Shown piece by piece: positions 1 through 8,681 of a stretch of DNA of 64,000 nt. Both the position numbers and the translations under genes were made by a program. The notes under the pieces are model-generated. The model made no database searches. It was not told where the DNA came from and saw only the letters and a program-made list of their open reading frames with translations. The DNA comes from Acidithiobacillus montserratensis (lineage in GTDB: Bacteria > Pseudomonadota > Gammaproteobacteria > Acidithiobacillales > Acidithiobacillaceae): contig NZ_JABBOU010000069.1 of NCBI RefSeq assembly GCF_018853465.1, positions 30,962 through 94,961 of the forward strand, given 5' to 3'. Numbering within the stretch: the stretch's first letter is position 1; the number at the start of each line of letters is the position of its first letter.

Positions 1-90
1 CTTTGCATCATTGCTTTGGATGGTAGTAAATACCGCTGCCATGATTAGGCTGGAAAAGATAAAAGGACGAATTGCCTTGGAATTAAACAT
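1..90 (-). CDS. Truncated exported protein (N-terminus only)
   Basis: An open frame begins with ATG at 90 and runs off the left edge of the window. The visible 30 residues are MFNSKAIRPFIFSSLIMAAV followed by FTTIQSNDAK: a basic start and a hydrophobic stretch, as in a signal peptide. A GAGG ribosome binding site sits about 8 nt upstream. It lies just downstream of the NQQ-repeat protein gene and in the same direction, so it probably belongs to that secreted-protein cluster. The function cannot be judged from 30 residues. Confidence 0.55.
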   Translation of the reverse strand, partial: MFNSKAIRPFIFSSLIMAAVFTTIQSNDAK

Positions 91-122
91 GATGATGGCC
101 TCATGATGAGTTTGGTAAAGCT

Positions 123-142
123 GCCACCCCGTTGGGGGTGGC
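123..142 (-). terminator. GC-rich hairpin downstream of the repeat-protein gene
   Basis: Read on the minus strand, GCCACCCC, the loop CAAC and GGGGTGGC form a perfect 8-bp stem 18 nt after the stop of the 577-residue gene. It is followed only by AGCTTTACC, so the U-run is poor. It may be a weak terminator or an RNA-processing hairpin that lowers expression of the next gene relative to the repeat protein. Confidence 0.35.
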
Positions 143-159
143 GAGGTTTCATCTAGTGC

Positions 160-1893
160 TTACTGAGCGCTGGCAATCGCCATGGTATTGGACTGCTGGT
201 TGCCGTTGCCGGCAGCGACATTCAGTCCGATGTTTCCGGATGCGTTCTGCAAGGCATTGCCACTGACGCTGCTGGTATAGGTTGAGGCCACGGTTCCACC
301 AAGATTGGCGTAAGCCACTTGGCTCACTGGTGCGCTCGCGGTAGCCATGGCGTGGGTAGAAGCCACTGAAACCAGAGCTAGCCCGTTCTGCTGCTGGTTT
401 TGAACCCCAGTAGCCACGTTTATGCCGATATTGCCGCTGGCATTTTTTGCTGCATTGCCGTTGATAAAGCTGGAATCAGTGGTGTTGGTATCAGAGGCAA
501 TGTTGCTGACGGAAAGCTGATTGGCAGCAGCTGTGGCGGAGGCCCAAGAATGACCCTTTCCTTTGCTGACATAGCTTAGAGCAGTAGAGTTACCCTGTTG
601 GTTATTGGCGCCAGAAGCCAGATTCACGCCGATGTTGCCAGCGGCATCTTTCAGAGCGTTGCTGCCGACCCCAGCAGCATTATTCTGGTAGGACAGATAC
701 CAAGCCAAGGGGCCAAAAATCACAGGGACGCCCTGTGAACTGAGGATTCCACCCATAGACTGGCTGGTACCCGCAGTGGCGGTGGCACCGTTGCTTTTGT
801 TGCCGGTGGCAATGGCCAGAGAGTTGCTCTGCTGATTGCTGATACCGGCAGCCTGATTGAGACCGATGTTGCCAGCAGCGTTGCTCAGTACATTCCCATA
901 AAGACCAGTTTCATTGCTGCCACCAACCATGTGGCCATAGTTCAGGGTGCTGAGGTTGGCCTCATTGCCCATGTTCTGGTTGGTATAGCTCGCAGAGTTG
1001 ACCATGCTGGCTTTCTTGGCAGCGCTGGCGATGGAGGTGCTGTTCTGCTGCTGATTGAAACTACCAGAAGCCATGTTTACTCCGATGTTGCCTGCGGCTC
1101 CCCGTAAGGCGTTGGCTGTCAGGTCTACAGCGTTGGCACCACCCACCACTTGTATAGCGAGGTTTTGCCCCTGATTCTGCGCGGTATTGGTGGAAGCGTC
1201 GGAATTTGACGTTTTCTTGCTGACTGAGGCCAATGCCATGGAGTTGCTCTGTTGGTTGCTGATACCAGCAGCCTGGTTGACACCAATGTTGCCAGAAGCG
1301 TTGCTCAAAGCGCTTCCGCCGATTTGGGTATTGTTGGCATTTCCCTGGCTGCCGTAGTTGTAGACGCTGGCGCTTAAATTCTGACCAAGATTCTGGCTGG
1401 TGCTGGTAGCTGCAGAGGAATTTCCAGCTTTCTTGGCAGAGGATACTGCCAGATTGTTCTGCTGTTGGTTGAAGATGCCAGAGGTCATGTTGGCACCAAT
1501 ATTGCCTGAGGCGCCAGAGAGAGCATGATCGCTCATGTTGACATTGTTGCTGCCGTTAATCATCTGGATAGCAAGATTGCTGCCCTGATTTTGGGTGGCA
1601 GAGACAGCAGCGGTTGATGTAGCATGGGTCTTACCGTTGGCGGCCAGAGAACCGGCGTTGGACTGCTGGTTTTGGTTGCCAGTGGCGATGTTGACACCAA
1701 CGTTACCAATGCTTCCATCGCCAGCATTACCAAGCATATTGGCATTGTTAGTAGAGTTCAGAACGGAAATTTGAGTGTTGCTTTGGCTCATCTGCCCGTT
1801 GTTGACACTGGCACCGGCGGCGAAAGCCATGGGAGCGGCCACGAGGGCAGCGATGGCAATGGCAACTGGACTTAACTTGATATAACTTTTCAT
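160..1893 (-). CDS. Secreted NQQ-repeat protein, Fap-amyloid-like
   Basis: A 577-residue protein with a clear signal peptide (MKSYIKLSP, then a hydrophobic segment ending AFA/AGA near residue 25). I count eight copies of a motif of the form GN(I/V)G-N-x3-G-x2-NQQ-x-N, spaced roughly 55-85 residues, separated by Ser/Ala/Asn/Thr-rich linkers. I see no cysteine. Regularly spaced Gly/Asn/Gln motifs in an exported low-complexity protein recall FapB/FapC functional amyloids of Pseudomonas and, more loosely, curlin repeats; this is family memory, not a search result. The start has a good GAGGAG site. It is the third gene of a minus-strand set of small secreted proteins, so it may be the major fibre or matrix subunit. 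An adhesin is the main alternative. Confidence 0.7.
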   Translation of the reverse strand: MKSYIKLSPVAIAIAALVAAPMAFAAGASVNNGQMSQSNTQISVLNSTNNANMLGNAGDGSIGNVGVNIATGNQNQQSNAGSLAANGKTHATSTAAVSATQNQGSNLAIQMINGSNNVNMSDHALSGASGNIGANMTSGIFNQQQNNLAVSSAKKAGNSSAATSTSQNLGQNLSASVYNYGSQGNANNTQIGGSALSNASGNIGVNQAAGISNQQSNSMALASVSKKTSNSDASTNTAQNQGQNLAIQVVGGANAVDLTANALRGAAGNIGVNMASGSFNQQQNSTSIASAAKKASMVNSASYTNQNMGNEANLSTLNYGHMVGGSNETGLYGNVLSNAAGNIGLNQAAGISNQQSNSLAIATGNKSNGATATAGTSQSMGGILSSQGVPVIFGPLAWYLSYQNNAAGVGSNALKDAAGNIGVNLASGANNQQGNSTALSYVSKGKGHSWASATAAANQLSVSNIASDTNTTDSSFINGNAAKNASGNIGINVATGVQNQQQNGLALVSVASTHAMATASAPVSQVAYANLGGTVASTYTSSVSGNALQNASGNIGLNVAAGNGNQQSNTMAIASAQ

Positions 1894-1935
1894 GCTATTC
1901 TCCTCAATTGGTTGAAAGATTAAAGTTGGTACTAC

Positions 1936-2361
1936 CTACTGAATTACCCCGGGCGCTATCCCAAGGGTGAAGCTGTTTGCTGATGTGTTGCCTGAACCTG
2001 CTACTTGGTTGATTTGGGCAATACCTTCAGCTCCTTTGAAAGCTGTGGGACTGATGACCACATTATTCAAACTGTTGGGTGTTGACGATGGAACCTTCTT
2101 TGCTGTATTAGTAATATTTTGCGATAAAGTGCTATTTGATACAGGTCTGATAGCACCAATAACCATTTGGATGCTGTTGGCTTGAGCATTACCTACGCCT
2201 GCAACTTCATTAATAGCCATTACACCTGTACCGTTTACAAACGCATTACCTTCAATAACGCTGCTTGATTGATTTACGGGTGCAATCTGAGGGGCGGCTG
2301 CAGCATTCATGGAAAACCCGGTAAATATCAGGGTCAATCCTAAAAGAAATTCTGGCTTCAT
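1936..2361 (-). CDS. Small secreted protein with paired AINEVAG/QINQVAG repeats
   Basis: A 141-residue protein with a signal peptide ending around NAAAA. It contains two related segments: GVMAINEVAGVGNAQANS in the first half and GIAQINQVAGSGNTSANS near the C-terminus. Both share the pattern G-x-x-x-IN-x-x-AG-x-GN-x-x-AN-S, which is a looser version of the repeat in the larger protein encoded 42 bp downstream. A GGGGAG ribosome binding site precedes the ATG. The shared motif and adjacency suggest a minor or nucleating subunit of the same extracellular structure. That role is inference; the sequence itself shows only export and the repeat. Confidence 0.6.
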   Translation of the reverse strand: MKPEFLLGLTLIFTGFSMNAAAAPQIAPVNQSSSVIEGNAFVNGTGVMAINEVAGVGNAQANSIQMVIGAIRPVSNSTLSQNITNTAKKVPSSTPNSLNNVVISPTAFKGAEGIAQINQVAGSGNTSANSFTLGIAPGVIQ

Positions 2362-2391
2362 TGCTCTCGACTCCCCTCGTCTAAAAATTTA

Positions 2392-2796
2392 TTAGCGATT
2401 TGTGGACATGCTGATGCTTTGCAAATTGTTTCCACCGCCCAATTCAATAGAGCTTTTACCGCCGCCAGAGCGATTCTGCATTTCATCCCAGAGAACAACG
2501 CTATTACTGTTGCGTGTAACAGAGGGTAAATTGACTGGAACACCCTTGCCAGCAATTTCACCAAGCATTTTGTCGGACAGAGAGTTGTCGCGCCCGATGA
2601 ATGGATCTGACTGGATGGCTTCTGAAGAAGTTTTACTAAAGGTTTTTTGTTGAATGATTGTGCCCGTTATTTTTAAATGGTCTATTTGCTTCACGGCAGT
2701 TCCTGCATGGGCAAAACCTATGCACAGCGTCCCGCACACAAGACCCACCAAAAATGATGAACGTTTATGTATGAACTGATATTTTTTAGCATCCAT
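2392..2796 (-). CDS. Small exported protein of unknown function
   Basis: A 134-residue protein with a basic N-terminus (KYQFIHKRSS) and a hydrophobic signal segment ending GFAHA/G. The mature part is Ser/Asn-rich, includes LSDKMLGEIAGKG and ends in GGGNNLQSISMSTNR. No catalytic motif is visible. It is the first gene of the minus-strand secreted cluster, 30 bp ahead of the paired-repeat protein. No good ribosome binding site is seen before the ATG. A role in assembly or secretion of the repeat proteins is possible but not shown. Confidence 0.5.
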   Translation of the reverse strand: MDAKKYQFIHKRSSFLVGLVCGTLCIGFAHAGTAVKQIDHLKITGTIIQQKTFSKTSSEAIQSDPFIGRDNSLSDKMLGEIAGKGVPVNLPSVTRNSNSVVLWDEMQNRSGGGKSSIELGGGNNLQSISMSTNR

Positions 2797-3170
2797 TTCG
2801 TATGCACCAATAAGTAGTGGTTACGGGATACCCAAAGCAGCTATCGTGCCAGCCATTAAAACATATATATATCAATATGTTGTATATTCTTGTGGTTCAG
2901 ACCCTCTGATACTTTTTGTAATGCAGGAGTAACACGATCATATGTCCATCCGTGCGATGCTTTTCTGCTCAGAAAAAATAAATCATATTTATCAATGTGC
3001 TATTATTTATTTTGAGGGTATGCAAAAGGTGTGTTGAAAGTGTAAGTTCTTTAGTACAGCCAATCTGCTTGGACGGTCTGAGGTTGTCTTTTGAGCCTGA
3101 TCGTCAGTTTCTATAAAAATCTCATCTTGGGAATGCAGATATGGACAGAGTTTTTTTGTGCCATGACAAT
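2797..3170. other. AT-rich intergenic region between the secreted cluster and groEL
   Basis: About 370 bp without a convincing gene. It is strongly AT-rich compared with its surroundings. It holds an inverted repeat AACATAT / ATATGTT (2860-2866 and 2875-2881) close upstream of the secreted-protein cluster, where a promoter or regulator site for that cluster would be expected. No consensus promoter could be fixed. Confidence 0.4.
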
Positions 3171-3199
3171 AAAAACCGGCCCCCAAAAGGAGGCCGGTT
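3171..3199 (-). terminator. Intrinsic terminator of groESL
   Basis: On the minus strand, 32 nt after the groEL stop, AACCGGCC and GGCCGGTT form a perfect 8-bp stem (3192-3199 with 3174-3181) around a 10-nt loop, followed directly by a T-run. This is a classical rho-independent terminator for the groES-groEL transcript. Confidence 0.88.
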
Positions 3200-3231
3200 C
3201 TCTGACAGTACCGACGTCTGGATGAAAAGGC

Positions 3232-4896
<1,665 letters not shown>

Positions 4897-4933
4897 TCAA
4901 AATAGATGAATGTGGGTGACTATTCAGCAATGA

Positions 4934-5224
4934 TTACTTTTCGATAACCGCCATGATGTCGTCTTCACGCATCACCAGCAGCTCTTCACCTTCCACCTTG
5001 ATTTCGGTGCCGGCATATTTGGCAAACAGTACCTGGTCGCCTTTTTTGACATCCAGGGCGCGGACTTTGCCATCTTCCAGAATCTTGCCGTGACCGGCAG
5101 CGACGATTTCGCCACGGACCGGTTTTTCCTTGGCGGTGTCGGGGATGATGATCCCGCCAGCAGTTTTCTGCTCTTCTTCCAGACGACGAATTACGACGCG
5201 ATCATGTAAAGGACGCAGTTTCAT
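4934..5224 (-). CDS. groES: Co-chaperonin GroES
   Basis: The 10 kDa lid of the GroEL chamber; 96 residues, normal for the family. It starts [18 protein letters not shown] and contains the mobile-loop segment [12 protein letters not shown] and the roof-forming [13 protein letters not shown]. It is the first gene of the groESL operon. The ATG is preceded by GAGGAAATGATCA-like sequence. The promoter and CIRCE operator lie 50-110 nt upstream. Confidence 0.98.
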   Translation of the reverse strand: MKLRPLHDRVVIRRLEEEQKTAGGIIIPDTAKEKPVRGEIVAAGHGKILEDGKVRALDVKKGDQVLFAKYAGTEIKVEGEELLVMREDDIMAVIEK

Positions 5225-5276
5225 TGATCATTTCCTCGTGTTTACCAGTGAATGGATGACTTCATCCTGGGTGTTG

Positions 5277-5303
5277 TTAGCAGTCACACCCATCGAGTGC
5301 TAA
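5277..5303 (-). promoter_or_regulatory. CIRCE operator (HrcA binding site)
   Basis: An inverted repeat TTAGCAGTC-N9-GAGTGCTAA, one base off the consensus TTAGCACTC-N9-GAGTGCTAA. It lies between the groESL promoter and groES and overlaps the -10 end. CIRCE is the operator of the heat-shock repressor HrcA, whose activity depends on GroEL, so groESL here is probably HrcA-controlled. Confidence 0.9.
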
Positions 5304-5330
5304 TCATAGGCGCTGAGATTTCGCTGTCAA
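5303..5330 (-). promoter_or_regulatory. Sigma70-type promoter of groESL
   Basis: On the minus strand a consensus -35 TTGACA (5325-5330) is separated by 16 nt from TATGAT (5303-5308), one base from the -10 consensus. The CIRCE element starts at the last base of the -10 box, as expected for HrcA blocking transcription initiation. Confidence 0.85.
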
Positions 5331-5353
5331 GGGGGACGGGCTGTTGGCTGGCC

Positions 5354-6112
5354 TTATTCCGCTGGCCAGAGGCGCTGCAGGCTATGGAGCAAGACCCGGT
5401 CGGCACCCTGCAGGCGGTGATGGATACCGGGCAGCGGGCGCAAGACCAGTTGCTCACAGCGGGTGCAAGCCGCGAACTGATAGCTGAGCGACAAAGGTAC
5501 CGCTTCGTCCTCGGTACCATGGAGGATTTCAACGGGGCAGTGCAGGTACGCCGGAAAGCGCAGCAGATCATACTGCCAACTGTCGGCCACCAGATCGAAG
5601 TGCATGCGCAATTCTCCGAGTCCATAATGATCCTGCCAGCAGCGGAGATTGTTATCCTGCCAGTGCTGCTGATCTTCCGGAGAAAGAGTCTGAAACAGGG
5701 TTTGAATGAAGTTGAAGGCGGGTGCGATGAGGAGGAGAGCGCGCACCCGTTCGGGCCAGCGTGTGGCAGCAATCGTGGCCAGCCATCCGCCCATGCTGGA
5801 ACCGACCAGAATGACGGGCCGGTTTTCCAGCATCTGCAGAACCAGGTGAAGATCTTCCAGGTAGCGACTCAGGGTCAGTTTCTCAAAAACGCCGTCAGAA
5901 CGACCAACCCCACGTGGATCAAAGCGTACCCAGGACCAATCTTGCTGCCGGGCATAGGCCGCGAGCATCCGGGATTTGGAACCCTGCATATTGGAGGCAA
6001 AGCCGGGCAGAAAAATACCCACCGGATCCTGGTGATTTTCATGGATAAGGCCGGAGAGCCGCTCACCGCTGGCATGTACGAGGGTAAAGGAGCGTTCGGC
6101 AGAAGTGGTCAT
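5354..6112 (-). CDS. Alpha/beta hydrolase
   Basis: A 252-residue serine hydrolase of the alpha/beta fold. The nucleophile elbow GSSMGG lies near residue 104, the oxyanion region is FLPGFASNMQG, an acid is expected in the LHGTEDEAVP segment, and the catalytic His is in GIHHRL near the C-terminus. This pattern fits the esterase/lipase-like family of short cytosolic hydrolases; the substrate is unknown. The ATG has a GGAG site 9 nt upstream. It runs in the same direction as groES and stops 24 bp before the groES -35 box, so it is probably a separate transcript. A terminator-like hairpin with a T-run lies just upstream of its start. Confidence 0.85.
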   Translation of the reverse strand: MTTSAERSFTLVHASGERLSGLIHENHQDPVGIFLPGFASNMQGSKSRMLAAYARQQDWSWVRFDPRGVGRSDGVFEKLTLSRYLEDLHLVLQMLENRPVILVGSSMGGWLATIAATRWPERVRALLLIAPAFNFIQTLFQTLSPEDQQHWQDNNLRCWQDHYGLGELRMHFDLVADSWQYDLLRFPAYLHCPVEILHGTEDEAVPLSLSYQFAACTRCEQLVLRPLPGIHHRLQGADRVLLHSLQRLWPAE

Positions 6113-6134
6113 GGCTGTGTCTCCATGTAAAAAA

Positions 6135-6191
6135 GGGCGACCCTATAGTCGCCCTAAAACCACAAAGGAGGAAAGAAACATGCGCTCGCAA
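6135..6191 (+). repeat. Hairpin/SD/MRSQ module, copy A
   Basis: A hairpin GGGCGAC / GTCGCCC (6135-6141 with 6148-6154) is followed by TAAAACCAC, an AAAGGAGG ribosome binding site and ATGCGCTCGCAA (MRSQ). The same order and near-identical sequence recur about 145 bp downstream. The seventh stem pair is C-G here and A-T in the other copy, so pairing is kept while the bases change. Read on the minus strand, the hairpin is followed by six T and would look like a terminator, but the similarity between copies extends on the plus-strand 3' side through the start codon. Confidence 0.7.
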
Positions 6192-6254
6192 TCCAAAACT
6201 ACGGAAGCAGATTGCCAGATTATATTAGCAAATGCTGTGGCTTTGTGCAAATAA
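6180..6254 (+). CDS. Mini-ORF A (24 residues) after hairpin and strong SD
   Basis: ATG at 6180 opens a 24-codon frame MRSQSKTTEADCQIILANAV then ALCK, ending in TAA. It has an AAAGGAGG Shine-Dalgarno at good spacing, stronger than those of most nearby genes. The first four residues equal those of the second mini-ORF, but the rest does not. It could be a leader peptide, a small protein or a decayed gene start. No function is assigned. Confidence 0.4.
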   Translation: MRSQSKTTEADCQIILANAVALCK

Positions 6255-6279
6255 CATCCCGACCGGTCGGAAAAAAGAA

Positions 6280-6339
6280 GGGCGAAATCCGAAGATTCGC
6301 CCTAAAACCACCAAAGGAGGAAGAAACATGCGCTCGCAA
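6280..6339 (+). repeat. Hairpin/SD/MRSQ module, copy B
   Basis: The second copy has stem GGGCGAA / TTCGCCC (6280-6286 with 6296-6302), a 9-nt loop, TAAAACCACC, AAAGGAGG and ATGCGCTCGCAA. It differs from copy A in the loop and in one compensated stem pair. It is preceded by the palindrome CCGACCGGTCGG (6259-6270). Confidence 0.7.
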
Positions 6340-6396
6340 CCTATCACAGCCGCTTGCAAAAGATTGGAACATGGGTATTCCAAAAAGTTCCAGTAG
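6328..6396 (+). CDS. Mini-ORF B (22 residues) after hairpin and strong SD
   Basis: ATG at 6328 opens MRSQPITAACKRLEHGYSKK then FQ, ending in TAG. It shares the upstream hairpin, AAAGGAGG site and MRSQ start with mini-ORF A but not the remaining residues. It lies 140 bp before dsbD and could be a regulatory leader of it. The role is unknown. Confidence 0.4.
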   Translation: MRSQPITAACKRLEHGYSKKFQ

Positions 6397-6535
6397 CGTT
6401 CTCAAACGATCCAAAAACTTTAGTACGGCCCGTCTAATATTAAGATGGCCTGCTTGTTGCTACTTTCAGAGACGAGTAGGCTGCCATAATTTCCCCTCCG
6501 GGGGCGAATCTACAAGCTGCGGGGGTAAAATCAGC

Positions 6536-8353
6536 ATGGTTGTTCGGCAAACACATAGGACTCTTTGGGCCAGATTCATGGTTTTCTGTAGTGCCCTTCT
6601 GTTATGGGGCTTGATGAGTCCCCTGTCATCTGCCGAACATTTTCTCAGCCCGGATCAGGCATTCCATTTTTCCGCAACGCTGGCCAGCCCCAATCACCTG
6701 CAGTTGCATTGGGATGTCGCCCCCGGATATCACCTTTACCGGGATCGCATTAAAATCGCCTTGCTTCCTGACAACATCGTGCCGGGAAAATATACGCTTC
6801 CTCGTGGAGTGATGCTGAATGACCCCGCATTCGGCAAAATGCGGGTGCTGGAAGGCGAAAATACGGTGACGGTGCCTTTTGCAGTGAAAGGCACCGAACC
6901 CCATTCGCTGGTAGTCAAGGCGACTTATCAGGGCTGTGCCAATGCCGGAGTCTGTTATCCCGAACAGAGCAAGACGGTGCAGGTACCTCTGCAGGCAGCC
7001 CCTTCCTCTGCGCCGCCTGCAGAACCCACTCCGCAGCCCCATCCTGCGGAATTGCATCCTTCCAGTAATGCCGGAGCCTTGGCGGGCGCCCTGCAGGACA
7101 GCTTCTGGTTGACCCTGGGATTGTTTTTCCTTTCCGGTCTGGGCTTGGCCTTTACGCCCTGCATTTTTCCGATGATTCCCATTTTATCCGCGTTGATTGT
7201 CGGTCAGGAGGCAAAACGTGGAGGACAAAAGTCCCGGGCTTTTGCTCTGTCTTTAGCTTATGTGCTGGGCATGGCCTTGACCTATACCATCGCCGGTGTG
7301 CTGGCCGCGATCACCGGCGCCTACCTGCAGGCGGCTTTCCAGAACCCCTGGGTGCTGGGGGCTTTTGCCCTGATTTTTGTGCTGTTATCCCTGTCCATGT
7401 TTGGATTTTACGAGTTGCAAATGCCGAGCAGTCTGCAAACCCGTCTTTCCCGGATGGGGAGGGGGGGGCATCTGTTCAGCAGCTTTATCATGGGGGCCTT
7501 GTCGGCGTTGATTGTGGGGCCTTGTGTGGCGGCCCCCCTGGCTGGGGCTTTATTGTTCATTTCCCAGACGGGTAATGTGTTTCTAGGGGGGCTGTCTCTG
7601 TTCGTTCTGAGTCTGGGGATGGGGGTACCCCTGCTGATTATCGGTACCTCGGCGGGGCGCCTGCTGCCCCGGGCTGGAGCCTGGATGGATGCGGTCAAGG
7701 CCATTTTTGGCGTACTGATGCTGGGAGTCGCCATCTGGCTGCTGGCCCGGGTGCTGCCGGGACCGGTCAGTCTCGCGCTCTGGGCTGCTTTGGCCATCAT
7801 TTCTTCCATCTATCTGGGGGCACTGGATTCCTTGACGGCAGAAGTTGCAGGGTGGCGGCGCTTCTGGAAAGGGATTGGCATTGTTCTGCTGGCTTATGGT
7901 CTGGTCATGGGGGTGGGTGCACTGAGTGGCGCCAGTGATCCGCTGCAGCCTCTGGCGCGTTTCCTGCAGGTTACCAAGGGTCCGCAAGCAGCACAGTCGT
8001 CATCGGCGGCGCTGCATTTTACGGTGGTCAAAAGTCCGGCAGCTCTGGATACTGCCTTGCAGCAGGCCAAGGGTAAGCCGGTGCTGATAGATTACTGGGC
8101 CAGTTGGTGTGTGGAGTGTGCGCGGATGGACCGGGTTACCTTTGCGACACCAGCAGTGGAAAAAGCCCTGGGAAACCGGGTGCTGATCCGCGTCGATGTC
8201 ACTCAGGATGATGCCAGTAGTCGGGCATTATTGAAACGCTATAACTTGGTGGGTCCACCGGCCTTTATGGCCATAGGTAGCAACGGGCAGGTACAGGCAC
8301 AGCAGGAGGGCTATCTAGGCCCCCAGGCATTTCTGCACTGGTTGCCTCATTAG
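6536..8353 (+). CDS. dsbD: Thiol:disulfide interchange protein DsbD
   Basis: Carries electrons from cytoplasmic thioredoxin across the inner membrane to periplasmic thiol proteins. All three DsbD parts are present: a signal peptide and periplasmic alpha domain with cysteines C134 and C140 (GCANAGVCYPE); a central membrane domain with FTPCIFPMIP and IVGPCVAAPLAG holding its cysteine pair; and a C-terminal thioredoxin-like domain with C525-V-E-C528. The frame extends upstream to 6212, but ATG at 6536 gives a proper signal peptide (basic start, then FMVFCSALLLWGL) and 605 residues, near the usual 565-600. The upstream extension would overlap both mini-ORFs and encode no signal sequence. Confidence 0.93.
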   Translation: MVVRQTHRTLWARFMVFCSALLLWGLMSPLSSAEHFLSPDQAFHFSATLASPNHLQLHWDVAPGYHLYRDRIKIALLPDNIVPGKYTLPRGVMLNDPAFGKMRVLEGENTVTVPFAVKGTEPHSLVVKATYQGCANAGVCYPEQSKTVQVPLQAAPSSAPPAEPTPQPHPAELHPSSNAGALAGALQDSFWLTLGLFFLSGLGLAFTPCIFPMIPILSALIVGQEAKRGGQKSRAFALSLAYVLGMALTYTIAGVLAAITGAYLQAAFQNPWVLGAFALIFVLLSLSMFGFYELQMPSSLQTRLSRMGRGGHLFSSFIMGALSALIVGPCVAAPLAGALLFISQTGNVFLGGLSLFVLSLGMGVPLLIIGTSAGRLLPRAGAWMDAVKAIFGVLMLGVAIWLLARVLPGPVSLALWAALAIISSIYLGALDSLTAEVAGWRRFWKGIGIVLLAYGLVMGVGALSGASDPLQPLARFLQVTKGPQAAQSSSAALHFTVVKSPAALDTALQQAKGKPVLIDYWASWCVECARMDRVTFATPAVEKALGNRVLIRVDVTQDDASSRALLKRYNLVGPPAFMAIGSNGQVQAQQEGYLGPQAFLHWLPH

Positions 8354-8465
8354 CCCCCTGCCAGGGCCTTCTGCACGCTGTGGCAGTGCGCAGGTGCGGC
8401 GCCCAAGTGGTCTAATCCTGCAATCTGCATCCGTGCTGTCTGCAAATGTCTGCCGTGACTCGGGC

Positions 8466-8678
8466 TTAATGCCCCGCCGCTTTTTTTAACGGTCCACCCT
8501 TCAGTACATAAAGGGTGCCACAATAGGGGCAGCGGGCCTCGCCGCTTTCCTCAATTTTGAGAAACACCCGGGGGTGACCATTCCAGCGGCTCATCCCCGG
8601 TTGTGGGCAGTATAGAGGCAACTGCCGGGGTTCCACCTCCGTAAAACCCCGGTTGCAACAGTGAACAGTCTCTTTCAT
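8466..8678 (-). CDS. Small zinc-finger domain protein
   Basis: A 70-residue protein with potential zinc ligands: CC near residue 7, H at position 35 (NGHPRVFL) and C-PYC in GEARCPYCGTLYVL. This matches the small zinc-finger family related to the NDUFS6 / complex I accessory domain, often encoded alone beside biosynthetic genes in proteobacteria. It follows ilvE by 3 bp in the same direction and is probably the last gene of the glnE-ilvE transcript. Its role is unknown. Confidence 0.75.
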   Translation of the reverse strand: MKETVHCCNRGFTEVEPRQLPLYCPQPGMSRWNGHPRVFLKIEESGEARCPYCGTLYVLKGGPLKKAAGH

Positions 8679-8681
8679 GGT

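Noticed and set aside
2860..2881. AACATAT / ATATGTT inverted repeat as a firm regulator site
   Set aside because: It lies in a low-complexity TATATA tract where such repeats arise by chance; kept only as a remark on the intergenic region.
5252..6130. 292-codon plus-strand frame across the alpha/beta hydrolase
   Set aside because: It overlaps the hydrolase and the groESL promoter/CIRCE; no family motif, whereas the minus-strand frame has GSSMGG and a catalytic His context.
6507..6538. Possible third, degenerate hairpin/SD/MRSQ module just before dsbD
   Set aside because: GGGCGAA and TAAAATCA recur upstream of the dsbD ATG, but there is no matching TTCGCCC arm, no AAAGGAGG and no MRSQ start. 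Similarity is too weak.
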